DNA of 64,000 bases from Ophioceras dolichostomum (taxonomy: Eukaryota; Ascomycota; Sordariomycetes; Magnaporthales; Ophioceraceae). The position numbers and the translations under genes were made by a program. Shown here in pieces: positions 1-11,184 of the stretch (position 1 is the first letter of the stretch; every line of letters begins with the position of its first letter). A model generated the notes under the pieces. That model had not been told where the DNA came from, ran no database searches, and saw nothing but the letters and a program-made list of their open reading frames with translations. The stretch lies in contig PYST01000143.1 of assembly GCA_003049485.1 (NCBI GenBank), positions 31,538-95,537 of the forward strand. Reading direction: 5' to 3'.

Positions 1-432
1 CACCACCACATCCCGCCGTGCACCCGACCCGTCGACATAGTGGTGCACTACGCCTTCTGCAATGGCGCCACAATCTCCTCGCAACAAGGACAGCAGCCGT
101 GCCAAAATCTCTACTACGACCAGTCCCAGCCCGTCGTGGACTACAACAACCCCTGCGCCTCGGGCGGCTGTCTCGCGTCCCAGGACTGCTCTTCCGGGGG
201 TTGTCGGCTCGAAGAGCTGGGCGGGCAGTGGACGTGCTGCGCGTGTGGGCGCGGCGGGAACACGTATACGTGGTGCTGCCACCGGATGCGGAACAGCCCG
301 GATACGTTTTGCTATCATGTCTGCTGTGCGGGCTGCACGGCTGATATTGGTGGCGGCGACGGGGCAGGAGAAGGGAATGCGGGCGATGCGGTAGAGGGCA
401 GTGTTCAGGGCGGCGGTTATGGTGGTGCTTGA
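1..432 (+). CDS. Cys-rich small protein, paralogue 1 (5' partial)
   Basis: Open from the first base of the window to TGA at 430-432, 143 codons; the start lies upstream of the window. The only early start-like codon in the frame is a GTG at 40, which is not credible in a fungus, and the codons before it already fit the family. Visible features are an early P-C-T-R segment, Y-A-F-C, then a core with W-T-C-C-A-C-G and a closing C-Y-H-V-C-C-A-G-C, followed by a Gly-rich acidic tail of about 27 residues. The same skeleton recurs in the genes at 2882 and 6649, so this is the first of three dispersed paralogues. Paired Cys plus His suggest metal binding, which is inference. No signal peptide can be judged because the N-terminus is missing. 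I do not recognise a named family. Confidence 0.72.
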   Translation, partial: HHHIPPCTRPVDIVVHYAFCNGATISSQQGQQPCQNLYYDQSQPVVDYNNPCASGGCLASQDCSSGGCRLEELGGQWTCCACGRGGNTYTWCCHRMRNSPDTFCYHVCCAGCTADIGGGDGAGEGNAGDAVEGSVQGGGYGGA

Positions 433-2881
433 AAGCTGAACAGATAGCCTGGGGATGGATAGCCGGTCCAGACTTGGCTGGACGGCTTCGGTATTTGTTC
501 GTGGCGCCGTGGCTGTGGTTCGTGGTGGTCTTTCGATTAGTACTTGGTGGGAGCTCGATTGGGAAGGTTTGTGCGAGACAGGAGGGCATGGCGTGGGATG
601 GTCTAGATGGGCGGATAGTACGGAGGTAGAAGGTACAGGGAGGACGTGAACGGTGAGGATAGAGGACAGAGTTACGTACGCTGGTGAGACTGCTACTAGG
701 CGTTCCCACCACGCTCTTGCTCATTCGATAGGTAGATAGTATCTTATTCAAGTCTCTTTCGCCACCTTGCTGCTTCTATGGATGGTGAGGAGTTGTGTAT
801 TGGGTCCAACTGAGTTGTGATGGCGTAGGAAGGCGGATCCGAAGGCGGAAACGAATATCCATGATGGTGGTGGTGCTGTAGCAGCTGAAGAAGAATGGTG
901 GTGGAGGAGACGGAGGGAAAGAGGACGCCCTCTCAAGAAAGCTCACTAGAAAGTTCACTAGTGGTGGCGACTTTCAGGTTTGTTCTCCAGCAGAATCTTC
1001 TGGTGCTACCAAACCCTACCTACTTTTACTGTACTGAACTGTCCTGGGTGTCCTTCCGAGTGGACAGTGGCTGACAGCTCTTGGTGACACGGACTGGGTA
1101 CCTAAGGTAGCTAGGTATTTAGCTGCGGTGTCAGTGGTTAGAAGGGCCGACCACCATTCCGCTTCGTGTTGGAAGGACAGGGCTTGACTGTCGTCCGGGA
1201 TTGCACTTCCCTTCGCCGGTATGAACTCTGAAGGGATTTGAGGACTGGGTGGTGGCTCCAGGCCTCCAGAGATGTTCCTGGTTAATAGGCCCGGTGCCAA
1301 ATTTCGACCGGTCTGACTTGTTTCTCACTCAGTCATTGGAACACGGATCGGCTTCTTACTAGTAATATCTACACTCTCATTTCTCTTCTCCATGTCCACC
1401 TAGCTTCAACAGGGGCCAGGTCGTGGGCGGAAAGTTACCGCCAGACCCGCGGCCGCCCAATGCCACCCTCCACGGAAAATAAGCAGAGGAGAACGGCCTC
1501 TGAACAGGGAGGTGACGGAAACTTGTGTTACCTTAAGAAGCTGGCACCCACCTGGTGACGGCTGCGTACATGCATGCCATCACGCCGCACAAGTCCCCCT
1601 CACTCGCGAAGAAGTGGCAGAGTGAGGGGCAAACACGAGCTTGCCGTCGAAAAGTTGAAAAATTGACCGAGAACAGAGCTGAAAATCAAGGCAGGGAAAG
1701 AAAAGAGGGAGCACGAAGGCTGCCAAGGATTCTTTGTCAGGGAGAAAGAGAAAGACAGAAAGTGGCTAGCAACGGAGCTATGACCTGTGAGTCTGTGATA
1801 GGCCGTGAAGGGTGGCCGCAGCCCATCGATCCGGCAGTAACAATGATAACATGACGTGGGCCCGCGGATCCGGGAGGGCATGTCGGCGACCATTCTCCGT
1901 CCAATAAGCAGGGCACATATTGGCGGAACACTGAGACAACGTCCGTCCTTCCGGTACCCAAATGCAAACTCCCAAACCCAAACCCCATACAAGGTATCTG
2001 TCTGTTCCTGAACAATAGATGCCCGACTGCCGTAAAAAAAAGCCCTCATACTTGGCGGGCGCCGCCCGCCGGGTTGGAAGCCTGGATCAAACTAGGGGGG
2101 GGCGAGGAAGTTGCCAAGGCCTGCCCAAGGGTTTTGCGTCTCGAGGCCCATCCGTTGACGGGTATCCGTTCGACGCCGAAAAAAACTTTCAATCATGAGG
2201 GAGGGCCCATCGTCCTGGATGTGGGAACTCTCCGGTGCCAAAAGCTATCCGCCATTTTGGCGGGATCCCCACAAGAGATTACTGAACAGGTCGGCGAGTA
2301 CCTAGCAGGCAAGGCTCCGAGCTTTTGGAATGATGGTCTCAAGCGTGTGAGCTGCGCGAGCTGCGCGAGCCTCATTAACTATAAGAGCTGCCTGTCAACG
2401 ACATCTTGTCACCATCCCGTCTTCCCAAGCAGCGAGACAATACAAGCCTTGCCCTCCTGGCCTTCCAAGTCAACTAGAGCACAGCAAATATCATCAAAGA
2501 AGACAACTGAGCCCCCAGGGTCGCCAGGGATCCATGACCGCCTCCTTCCATCACGGGTGCTTAGAGGCAGACACCTTATCTCAGCCCCTAGAACAGGCAC
2601 CAACAGGCCGTATCATTTCGTCGCGTCGACATCAGATCAGATCGTCATAAGTCAGACGGACAGCCCTACCTAAGAGACCGTCCCGTCCGACTAGAGCGAT
2701 CTTCAACGGAAACCCAGAAATCCCTACGAGCATAACGCTTTAAACACCAAACACGCGCCTTTTTTTGGGAGCCTCTCCCCAAAACCCTTCCGGACTAGCA
2801 GAAAAACAACTGCTTGGGGACGTGGACACGGCATTCACCCATCAAGCCATCCACACCACCCTCCCGGATCAAGCTGCAGCC
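433..2881. other. Intergenic, no convincing gene
   Basis: No ORF here begins at a well-placed ATG with recognisable protein character; the longest plus-strand frame (2074-2673) would start at TTG. The stretch contains a TACCTAAGGTAGCTAGGTA motif at 1099-1117 of a type that recurs between genes across the window. Its downstream end is presumably promoter and 5' leader of the gene at 2882. Confidence 0.6.
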
Positions 2882-3472
2882 ATGTGTCACCAGATCACGT
2901 ACACGCTCCCCTGCGAGCACGTCCGGACGCAGATCATCTACTGCGCCGACGCCGTGCCCATCGCAACTGCCTCTTCCTCATCTACTCATTCCTCCTCCTC
3001 CTCAGGTGGCAGCAAGTCCAAATCATCATCATCCTCCTCTCCCAAACACGGCAACAGCAGCAGCAGCAGCCGAACATCCAAGCACGACTCATCATCATCG
3101 TCAAAGACATCCTCAAGCAAACATCACCACCACCAGCGTCAACAACAACAACAACACCAGTCCCAACAGTCTCAACAGCAACCGCAACAACAACGCATCC
3201 CCTGCAAGAACCTCACCCAGCAGTCCCTCCCCTACCCGACCCCTCCCAGCTTCACCAACAACCCGGCCTCGTCCCCCCTGCTGCCCAAGTGCCCCCTCGA
3301 AGAGGCCTGCCCGTTCGAGCAGAAGAACCGGTGCTGGAACTGCTGCTGGTGTGGCAAGTCTTGGAACGAGCGGGGCCGGTGCGCCTGCATCATGATCATC
3401 GACGGCAGCCAGGTCCAGTGCGACCACATCTGCTGCGGGACCTGCGAGGCTGCTTGGGGGGCTGCTGCTTGA
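2882..3472 (+). CDS. Cys-rich small protein, paralogue 2, with Ser/Gln/His-rich linker
   Basis: Single exon, 196 residues. I start at the ATG at 2882 (context gcagccATGt) because the protein then opens M-C-H-x3-Y-x2-P-C-x-H, which matches the paralogue at 6649; the frame extends upstream but without family resemblance. After the N-terminal block (residues 1-25) comes about 80 residues of Ser-, Lys-, Gln- and His-rich low complexity encoded by TCA/AGC/CAA/CAC runs (about 2970-3200), then a Pro-rich part, then the C-terminal core: C-P-L-E-E-A-C-P, W-N-C-C-W-C-G, R-C-A-C and C-D-H-I-C-C-G-T-C. The CCxCG and CxHxCCxxC blocks look like metal ligands, as in zinc-ribbon or treble-clef modules, but the pattern matches no family I can name. 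No signal peptide or membrane segment is seen, so an intracellular protein is likely. Confidence 0.8.
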   Translation: MCHQITYTLPCEHVRTQIIYCADAVPIATASSSSTHSSSSSGGSKSKSSSSSSPKHGNSSSSSRTSKHDSSSSSKTSSSKHHHHQRQQQQQHQSQQSQQQPQQQRIPCKNLTQQSLPYPTPPSFTNNPASSPLLPKCPLEEACPFEQKNRCWNCCWCGKSWNERGRCACIMIIDGSQVQCDHICCGTCEAAWGAAA

Positions 3473-6400
3473 CCTGGTACGGGGAATATATTTCGTCGAA
3501 GCAACCAACAGGTTGGAAGGGAGGACAGCAAAGGAAGGGAGCCAGGGCCCAGGAAGGGCAAGCATGACTCGGAGGGAGGAGGGATCAGGATTCAGGAGGT
3601 TGGCAGTGGAGGAGGGCAGTAGGGACGGGAAGTAATGGGGCGGGCGGGTAGGGAAGGGTTCTAGGTTGGCTGGGGTGGTGGACTGGGAAGGGATGGGACG
3701 CGGAGAGAATTGCAACGGGAAAAAGGGATATGTCATCATCTCAGGATTGTATCTCCTCATGTTTTTAGGTAGCCTGGTCCCTTTTCCTTGGTATCTAGTT
3801 AAGCTAACCTACCAAACCTTGGATAGCGCGTAAGGAGGGAATGTCATCATCGCTGGGTGTCTAGTCTTTCTCTTTGTCTCTCAGAATCTGTCCGTGATCG
3901 GAGAGGCTGGCTTGGACGCATTTCTCTCTCTTTACAATGTCTTTTCTTTCTGAGGTTTTTTTTTTGGAACTTGTGTAACAGTGGCCTGATTCTGTCCAAC
4001 AGTAAGACCAACCCACCCATATGGTCTTTGTGTAACGTTCTGCCCGAAACCACCACGGGCCGTGTCTTCGACCGAAGAGAGTCGGATGGTACGAGGAGGA
4101 TAAGAAGCCGTAGATAGGGCGCTTGCTGGCTTATCTGAACAGTTTGAGGGAGCGGGGAGGATGAACTCGGACTCGGACTCCTCAGTCGTGGTATGGTGGT
4201 CTTCTCAGTTCCTGAACACGGCTCTCTTCCTTTTGCGTTTCTTGGCGCCGCAGGCCAGTGTTGGGATGTGTAGGTAGCCAGCCGTACGCTTCCCCTCATC
4301 GGCCATATTCGGGCGGAATGGGGTGCCTGTACCTCTTGTGTGACAGTGGGGTGTCAGATGCCGATTCTTCTTCTCACGAAAAGCATCCACATTGTCTGCC
4401 CCTTTCGCCATTCTCATCATCAGGAAGGGAGGGTTGCAAATCCCGGGTCCTTGGACCTAGTTTTGAATTGTCCGACAGCCCCTTGAACTGCTCGTGGTAT
4501 GTATTCTTGTTCGATCAGTAATCATCAAATTGCTTTCAGAAAGTTCAAGAGTCTTTGGGGCAGCCCCAGCGGTCTTCTTGTGCCACCAGACTGTGTCTGA
4601 GCTGGGCGCAGAGAGTCTTAGCTACCGGGAATTATTTTCTCTTGTCTGAGTAGGTTTCGCTAATTATTCTGAACATTGTATAACCTGACTCTTGTCTCTT
4701 GTTGGTCGGCACAATTCTATTATTCCATTGAACAGCAAGTACCGGCTCACTTAGGAGAGAAGTTGAGCCATAACCCTTCACGTAAATCACCTCGAACATC
4801 GCGTCTCTAGTGTTTTTGGTCTGATCCCTCAATATGACCTGCCGGGTAGCTGAGTTACGCAAGCGACCGTCGGATCGGAACAGGGCAGGAGATAGATATT
4901 CGTCCGAGTGGCGGACGGCCTTTCATTCGCTCGTCGTCACACACGACGGGTAATATAAGTATTTTCCTTTTCTGACTCTCCGAAGCATGATCGAGATCAG
5001 AGCAGACGGATGGCGCAACAGCTTTTCATCGTTATCTTTCTGGGTTTTCCATTTAAATGGGCAACGCAGATAGCCGAAATTAGCGACAAAACGCATTAAT
5101 ATAATAGCAGAGCACTGGGGAACATTGCTGAACCAAGGGGAGGAGAGGGAGGTCAACGTGCCCTTAAATATGATTCAAGCGTCGAGGACAAGGGTGGACC
5201 AGCGGGTCTAGGGGATATCGGGTCCAACCATTCACAGACGGCCGATCTTCGAAGATGCATGTTGCTTCCCCCGATCTGTCCTTGACCTAGGGGAATCCCA
5301 GGGACCCGCCTACCTGGTAGCCGGTCCCAAGAGCCGTAGACTAGCAAAGGCACAAGGCACCAGGCAGCGCCTGGGGAACGCAAAGGCAGCACGGGAGTCG
5401 CGGAGATAGCAGATGAGACCTCAGTAGTGAGACCGCAGTCATACGCAGCACAGCTTCTTGTTGTTCTCGAGATCGAGGACCACAAGATCGCGGAGGACGA
5501 CGCCCCATCTTGTGTGAAGGCGCAAATGCAAGATCTGTGAACGCCGTCCAGTGAAGTGAGCGAGTCCGACACGTCGATAAGTCGGAGCTGAGTGAATGAG
5601 TGAATCTGAGCTCTGAAACTCTAGTTCCCTGTTGGTCCCCAGGGCCTGGGTACTCGGCTTCGTAGGACAGGGAGGCCGTCTGTCCTGCGCTCTAGTCTCT
5701 AGACTCGCAGGGTGTATTACTCGAAAGATCTTTCCAGTTCCAGTCCTGCTTAGTTATGACTACGCTAGCCTGGCCGCAGACTTGATCAAACGTGTATGCT
5801 GCCCTCCTTAGTGACTCGTGGGATCCGGGCCCGGGTAGGCGAGTCCAGGCCGCCCCTCTTCCGAGTGTCTGCCGGCTCCCGCTTGTTAACCCGACTATAC
5901 GGAACCGTCCTCGCCCCTTTCGCTTGGCTCAACCCAAGGTGAAGCAGCGCAGACTTTAACACCCCGAGACAGTCTCTGTGGCCTTTGTGGCCTCTGTGCG
6001 AATCTGCGAGTGTCCGATTAGATGCACTTATCGTCAGTCATGGGGTTGTGTGGCCTTGTCCCCAGGTCTGCGGCAAGTCTGCGACAGGGGTGCGATGTCT
6101 CTTCTGGATATGCACTTCATTCTGCTTTCGTTCAAGCCGTCAAGGGCCGCCAGGCCTTCCGTCTTCAAGTCTGTGGAAATGAGCGGCATCTCCTCCATAT
6201 TGAAGGTCACACCGAGCGGCGCTCGGGGTAGTATACGCGCCCTGCCATGATCGATCGACAGGAAAGGAGGCTCTGCCCATGAGCTCTTTGTTGCTAGCAG
6301 TTTCCTCATCCACTACAGCGAGTGGTGAATCACGGAACACCACAGTCGCACCAGCTTGCCCGCCTGCAGTCTCGTGGTGCGTTCTAGACCGACGATATAG

Positions 6401-6648
6401 CAACTTAGAGGGAGTCTAGCTCCAGGAAGACGAGGAGAGCCGCATTCACCACAGATCGGTTTGGGTATATAAATAGGAGGAGCATTGCAGCAGGATTCTC
6501 GAAAGCCGACAACTCCGTACTCGCAAGCGGCCGACTCACCTGGCCATCATCATCAACATCATCATCAGCGGCATCGTCAGTCGAAGCCTTCTTAACCTTC
6601 CTAAGCTACCGATCCAGTCAACATAAGCTACGGAAGAGGCCAAGCAAG
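3473..6648. other. Intergenic between Cys-rich paralogues 2 and 3
   Basis: About 3.2 kb without a supportable gene. Frames up to 139 codons occur (for example 5153-5572 minus) but lack family character and good starts. The part around 4600-5170 is visibly more AT-rich than its surroundings. The end contains the promoter and leader of the gene at 6649, including a TATA box and a CAT-rich leader near 6545-6580. Confidence 0.55.
6466..6474 (+). promoter_or_regulatory. TATA box for the gene at 6649
   Basis: TATATAAAT followed by AGGAGG, 175 bp upstream of the ATG. It is a near-consensus TATA element on the coding strand, leaving room for a leader of roughly 140 nt. TATA boxes in ascomycetes tend to mark regulated rather than housekeeping promoters; that reading is inference. 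Confidence 0.55.
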
Positions 6649-7232
6649 ATGTGCAACTCCCACTCGTACCTCCACCCGTGCGGCCACCAGTCCTCCTCCT
6701 GGAACTGGTGCCCGAACTCGGCCTTCAACGTGGCCACGGGGGCTATTAACCCCTGCCGGCGCACTGCGAACCAGCCGACGCAGGAGACGGACGCGCTCTG
6801 CCCGCTCGAGAACTGCGACTACCACAACACGGGCCCGCTGTGGATGTGCTGCGTGTGTGGCCAGGGCCCCAACGACGCCGGCTGGTGCCAGTTCCGCCGG
6901 CCGCACGTGTCGTTCGGCTCGCAGGAGGAGGCTTGTGAACATGTCTGCTGCACCACTTGTACCCACGTCCGTGAGTTTTATCACATATACCTATACCTGG
7001 AACTATTGATGTCGACAAGACAGGAAGGACAGGGAAGAGAATGTTGGCTGATGATTGATGGCATGACATCACCCGGACGAAAGCCTCGGCCGGTGATGAC
7101 GAGGACGGCGGCAACGGCGGCGGCGGCGGAGGCGGATCCAGCAAGAAGGGCAAAGGCCGCGGTGGCAAGGGCAGTCGGAAGAGCGGGAGTAGCTCGCACA
7201 AGTCGTCCCGGCGTCACGGCCAGCGGGCCTGA
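6649..7232 (+). CDS. Cys-rich small protein, paralogue 3, one intron
   Basis: Exons 6649-6970 and 7084-7232, 156 residues. The donor is GTGAGT at 6971, and the acceptor AG at 7082-7083 restores the frame (phase 1). Exon 1 carries the whole family core: M-C-N-x3-Y-x2-P-C-x-H at the start, N-P-C-R-R, C-P-L-E-N-C, W-M-C-C-V-C-G, W-C and C-E-H-V-C-C-T-T-C. Exon 2 encodes a short acidic segment, a Gly run and then a Lys/Arg/Ser-rich tail ending at TGA 7230-7232, which could bind nucleic acid or act as a nuclear signal (inference). Reading through the intron would give a different, unlikely Arg/Pro-rich tail. Third member of the local family with the genes at 1 and 2882. No secretion signal. Function unknown. 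Confidence 0.78.
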
Positions 7233-10200
7233 TCGAAGCCCGTTCGACGTCGTCAGCCGTTCCCGATCACCAGCCACTCCCGCCGGTCCGGGTCCCCTGT
7301 GAGCCACGTGGGGCTGGGGGCGTCATGCTCCCGCTGCAACTACCTGATGTCCCGGATACTCCTCCACTGTTCGTTCCATCAGTTGCGTTCCATTGCGTTC
7401 TTTTTCTTTTTCGTGCGGTGCGTTTCAAAACAAAAGAAGAGGGGCAGACAAAAAGGGGAGAGGAAAATTTCAATTTTGTTTGGGTTAGGCTCGCGATCTT
7501 TTTTAGGGTCAACCGGACTCCTCCCAGGGATTGGCCGGGTGGAATTTTTTTTTGGGGAGGCACATGCAATCAATTCGACACGCAAGATATCACTGGGAGG
7601 AACCACTCGTTTTCGCGCTGTTTTTATTCTCTTCTCCTTCACTCGCTTTTAGTCACCTGTTTCTGATCACGCAGATTTAGCTTTTCCAATATTCTCAATA
7701 TTGATATTTGGAAATCTTGGTCCTTCCCCCTTTGCAGTTGTCGATGATTCGAGAGTGATGACAGTTCGAGCCCAGCCGGTTCTTCTTCAGTGTTTGTGGC
7801 GTCGCATCGCCTTAGGCAAGATGCGGCGCACGGCCTGTCGATCCAGTGTATCAGAGTCGACAGGGTTAGTTCAGGGACCTCTTCTGGTTATTGGTTGACT
7901 GCAACGTGGAGCCACGTGCGAAGCATGTGGAGACCGACTGGGGAGCCACGCTGCCCTTGCCTGACCTGCGTCCCAAAAACTGTCCCTGCCGCCCCCCTTC
8001 GCAGTTCTTTCCCCCTCCCTGCAGGACCACGAGGACCACGACACCAGATGTGTCTCTGGCAGTTCCTTCAGGAATTCCCCGACTGTTGGCAATGGGTTTT
8101 CCTTCCTCTCTGCAATCGCACGATCGAGATTGTGTTGTTTTTGTTTTGCCTTCTTTTGTTTCTTGTTGTTGCAGACGGTGGAGAGGAGAAAAAGGGGAAG
8201 GATGCGGGACTATGGGAGTTTGTGGATGGCAGAAGGATTTCACATCTTGCCCCCACCTCCTCACCTCTTCCTTGCTACTGTGAAGAGGGGTTCTTGAACA
8301 GCAGTTGGTTTACCAAATACCGTACTCCATAACTAAGAGCATGGTAGTGCAGTTATCACGCTGACGCCGAAAAGGGGCAAGGAGGAGGAGGTCAGCAAAG
8401 CGAGACAGGAGGATGCCCTTGTTTGCTGATAAGATGCAAACCCCGCAGATATTCACACACATCAGTCACAGTCACACTACTCTGGCACACCGCACACACG
8501 CACACACACGCTTTTTTGACTTTTTACACAACAGTAGGGCGAGGCACAGCTTTCAGCTTACCTGTGAGCTTGCGCCAAATGCGGTCTTTCCTCTTTTTTT
8601 TTTTTTTTGGTTCTCACCCTTTCGCACGCACACTCACGGGGATACGGAGCACCGAAGATGACGGGGGCTGTCCTCCCTCCATCTCTCCGATGGCGGTCCT
8701 CCTCCCCGCCATTTTATCCAAGCGACACGTGGTTTTGCGATCTGTCAGTGGGAAACATCGACCCATTCCCTCCGTGATCATGGCTGCCCCCTTTTGCGTC
8801 CGGTTGAAAGGCTAGAACTTGGGGGAGCGGTTTATGTTTCTCCCTTTCGCTTTTCTTTTTGCGAGTCATCATCGAAAGCCTCGTCGAATATTTCACATAC
8901 TGTTATTGTGTTGTACGTATAAGTTGGCCGGTTTATTTAGTTGATGTTGGGGGAAATCAGGTCGGTGGCATCTTCGGTGGCATCTTCGGAGGCATTCGGC
9001 TCTGTTCTGTAATCACCCCTTTCCCTGGAGAAAGCCGCCTAAAAAGGAGCCGATCGGCTTCGTGTGAGAAAAAAGCGAAATGAGTTAAGAATTTCCGCAA
9101 GCTAGCCACTGAGCTCCTAGCGCTGCCGGACCTCGATCTCCCAGTTAATGCCCTTGCTGACTGACAAAAAACAGGAGTCTGGCCAGTCATTGGGCACCAA
9201 GCGGAAAAGAAGTAGTTCGTGTTCGGTATGACCGGTGTCGAAGCGAAAAAGGGGAGGCACAAACGGCCTTGCATTTCTGAAGCGTGCTTCCCCACGATTG
9301 TGACTGGCTGGATGGAATCTGCGCTTCCTGCAGGCAGATGAAGCAGGTGCCGGGGGCTCCTGGTTGGTACCTCGGAAAGTCAGGGGGTTCGGCGACGGGG
9401 ACCATCCTCTTGAGATTTCTGGCCTGCCATCCAGAACATTGAAGAACGCAGAACCTCCCACTAAAAGTTACGAATGACGACAAGTGCTTCTGCTAGCGCA
9501 CTCTTTATTGACTGAATTAGAACGTGCGAGGCTCGGCATCGTGATTTTACTTCTGGAACGAGAAATTTCGTTGCTGTTTACGATTTGCTGGTGTCCTGCG
9601 GTTTTCCCACGGTGTTAGACATGTTGATCAATGGCATGCTGGGGGGGCCTGATGATGGCAAGCAGAAGAGGATCACCATCCCTGTGCCACACTTCAGCGT
9701 AGCGCTCCTGTCGACGTTGTTTGAAGTTCGGCGGACTGTCCACCAAATCTGGCATGGCATTGGCATGGGGCGTAACGGGGCGTTATGGGGCGTGATGGGG
9801 CTGATTGGCTGGTCACACAGCGTCGTAGTCGGGCCCTGCCCTGCTTGGGACCTGCTGGCGCCTTGCCTTGGCCTGCTCGCTATCTGACCTGAAGCTGCCT
9901 GTGGCGGTAGTTCACTGGGGTGCCCGCCCGGCTGTCAGATGCAGAAGCCCGACGGCGGCGTGCGGTGATCAATCGCCTGCCTGGCCCTGCCTGTGCAGCA
10001 TTGAGCTCCTTCCTTTTCCTTTCCTCCTTCTCCTCTTCTTCCTTCGCATCCACCTCCACCACCACGACCATCTCCTCATTCTCTCTCTACCACGGTCCAG
10101 ACCATTCTCCTCCGTCTTTGCCTCCTGCGCATCTGTGGAAAACAACAAGAGGATTATAATCTTTGCTTCTTTTCCCCTTCGAAAGTGCGCGTATTGATAA

Positions 10201-10435
10201 TCGCACCACTTTCCGGGTCGCACACCCACCTGCCACGTGCTGATTGAGAGCCAACTCCCTCCTCCCATTCCGAAGATTCGCCCGAAAATCATCGGCAACC
10301 GTCTCACTTCCGTGGCTCTCAACTTTCAGGTTTCCGCCAGGCCGACACCTGCCGTCGAAATACCATCGCAAAACACTCCCTCTGCGAGCCAGCCGTTCTA
10401 TTCCTTTCCTCTCCCTCTCTATCAGTCTATTCAAA
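7233..10435. other. Intergenic, no convincing gene
   Basis: About 3.2 kb. It begins with the probable 3' UTR of the gene at 6649. It holds a T15 run at 8594-8608 and a 12-bp tandem repeat at 8964-8999. The last few hundred bases, CT-rich from about 10010 to 10430, look like the promoter and leader of the gene at 10436. Frames up to 186 codons exist on both strands but resemble translated low-complexity DNA. Confidence 0.55.
8964..8999. repeat. 12-bp tandem repeat, three units
   Basis: Two exact copies of GGTGGCATCTTC followed by a third diverged copy (GGAGGCATTCGG). The period is a multiple of three but no gene is supported around it. Confidence 0.7.
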
Positions 10436-11184
10436 ATGCCTACCTCACTGGAATCCTCGCGCCCAATTATGGCGCCTTCCGTACGTTCCTCCCCCTCGTT
10501 CTCGGTTTTCTCCTCTTTTTTCTTGTGTCTGTCTGTTTGAGGTTGAGGAATCCGGGTTCCCCTCTTTTCCTGCCATGGAATGACGGAGGGTTGCGTCAAG
10601 CCCGACCGTGAACTGCCATGTACCTTTCCCTCACCTGCACCGAGCAAAGCGCAAACTCAATGCCAAATCCCAGAACCGCCCCTTTCTTCACTCAACGTTC
10701 CTCATCATCCAGGTAGCTGGCGTTTACCTACCTACCTCCCTCCCCACATACCTACCCACCCGCCTCTTACGAAGATGTTTAGCCACCTCTCCTTAGTGCC
10801 TAGTACCTACGTGTCCGAACCAAGACCCAACAAACAAGCCGGAAGCTAATTCTCCTCTCCCACATTGTTTTTCTCTCGCTACAGACCCGGACCTCGGTAC
10901 GCATGAGCGCCTACAGCATGGCGGCGCCGTCCTTCGCTCCGACCGTCCGGACGACTGACTCGGCCAACGCCGAGATCCAAGACATCGAGAGGGGCCTGGA
11001 ACGCATGGAGAACAAGGCGCTCACCGACCAGCGGGTCGTGCTCTCCACGGAGAAGACGGACACCATGTCCAAGCTGGCACTCGGCGCCAAGCTGGAACGC
11101 GCCCTCGAGCGGAGGATGACGGGACAGGACGCCGTCATGCGCAAGAAGAGGGCTCCGAGAAAGGTCGAGACCGAGAAGGCGTGA
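10436..11184 (+). CDS. Small charged helical protein of unknown function
   Basis: Exons 10436-10480 and 10885-11184, 114 residues. Exon 1 starts at ATG in the context tcaaaATGc and ends before GTACGT; exon 2 follows a pyrimidine-rich tract and ACAG, and both joints are phase 0. The product opens with a Ser/Thr/Arg/Met-rich stretch (1-40), which might be a presequence, and continues as a likely helical region with alternating Glu/Arg/Lys and regularly spaced Leu (about 50-95: I-E-R-G-L-E-R-M-E-N-K, K-L-A-L-G-A-K-L-E-R-A-L-E-R-R-M), ending in a Lys/Arg-rich tail. No Cys. A later in-frame ATG at 10903 could give a 93-residue form. The 404-bp intron is long for this window and contains TACCTACC repeats. 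I do not recognise the family; the codon character and clean exon 2 support a real gene. Confidence 0.68.

Noticed and set aside
1600..2049. 149-codon minus-strand frame
   Set aside because: Composition resembles translated CT-rich DNA and no motif is visible.
2074..2673. 199-codon plus-strand frame
   Set aside because: It would start at TTG, shows no family character and has no leader resembling a promoter.
4600..5170. AT-richer patch considered as a relic transposon mutated by RIP
   Set aside because: No terminal repeats, no transposase-like peptide and no second copy in the window; TpA/CpA ratios would have to be computed.
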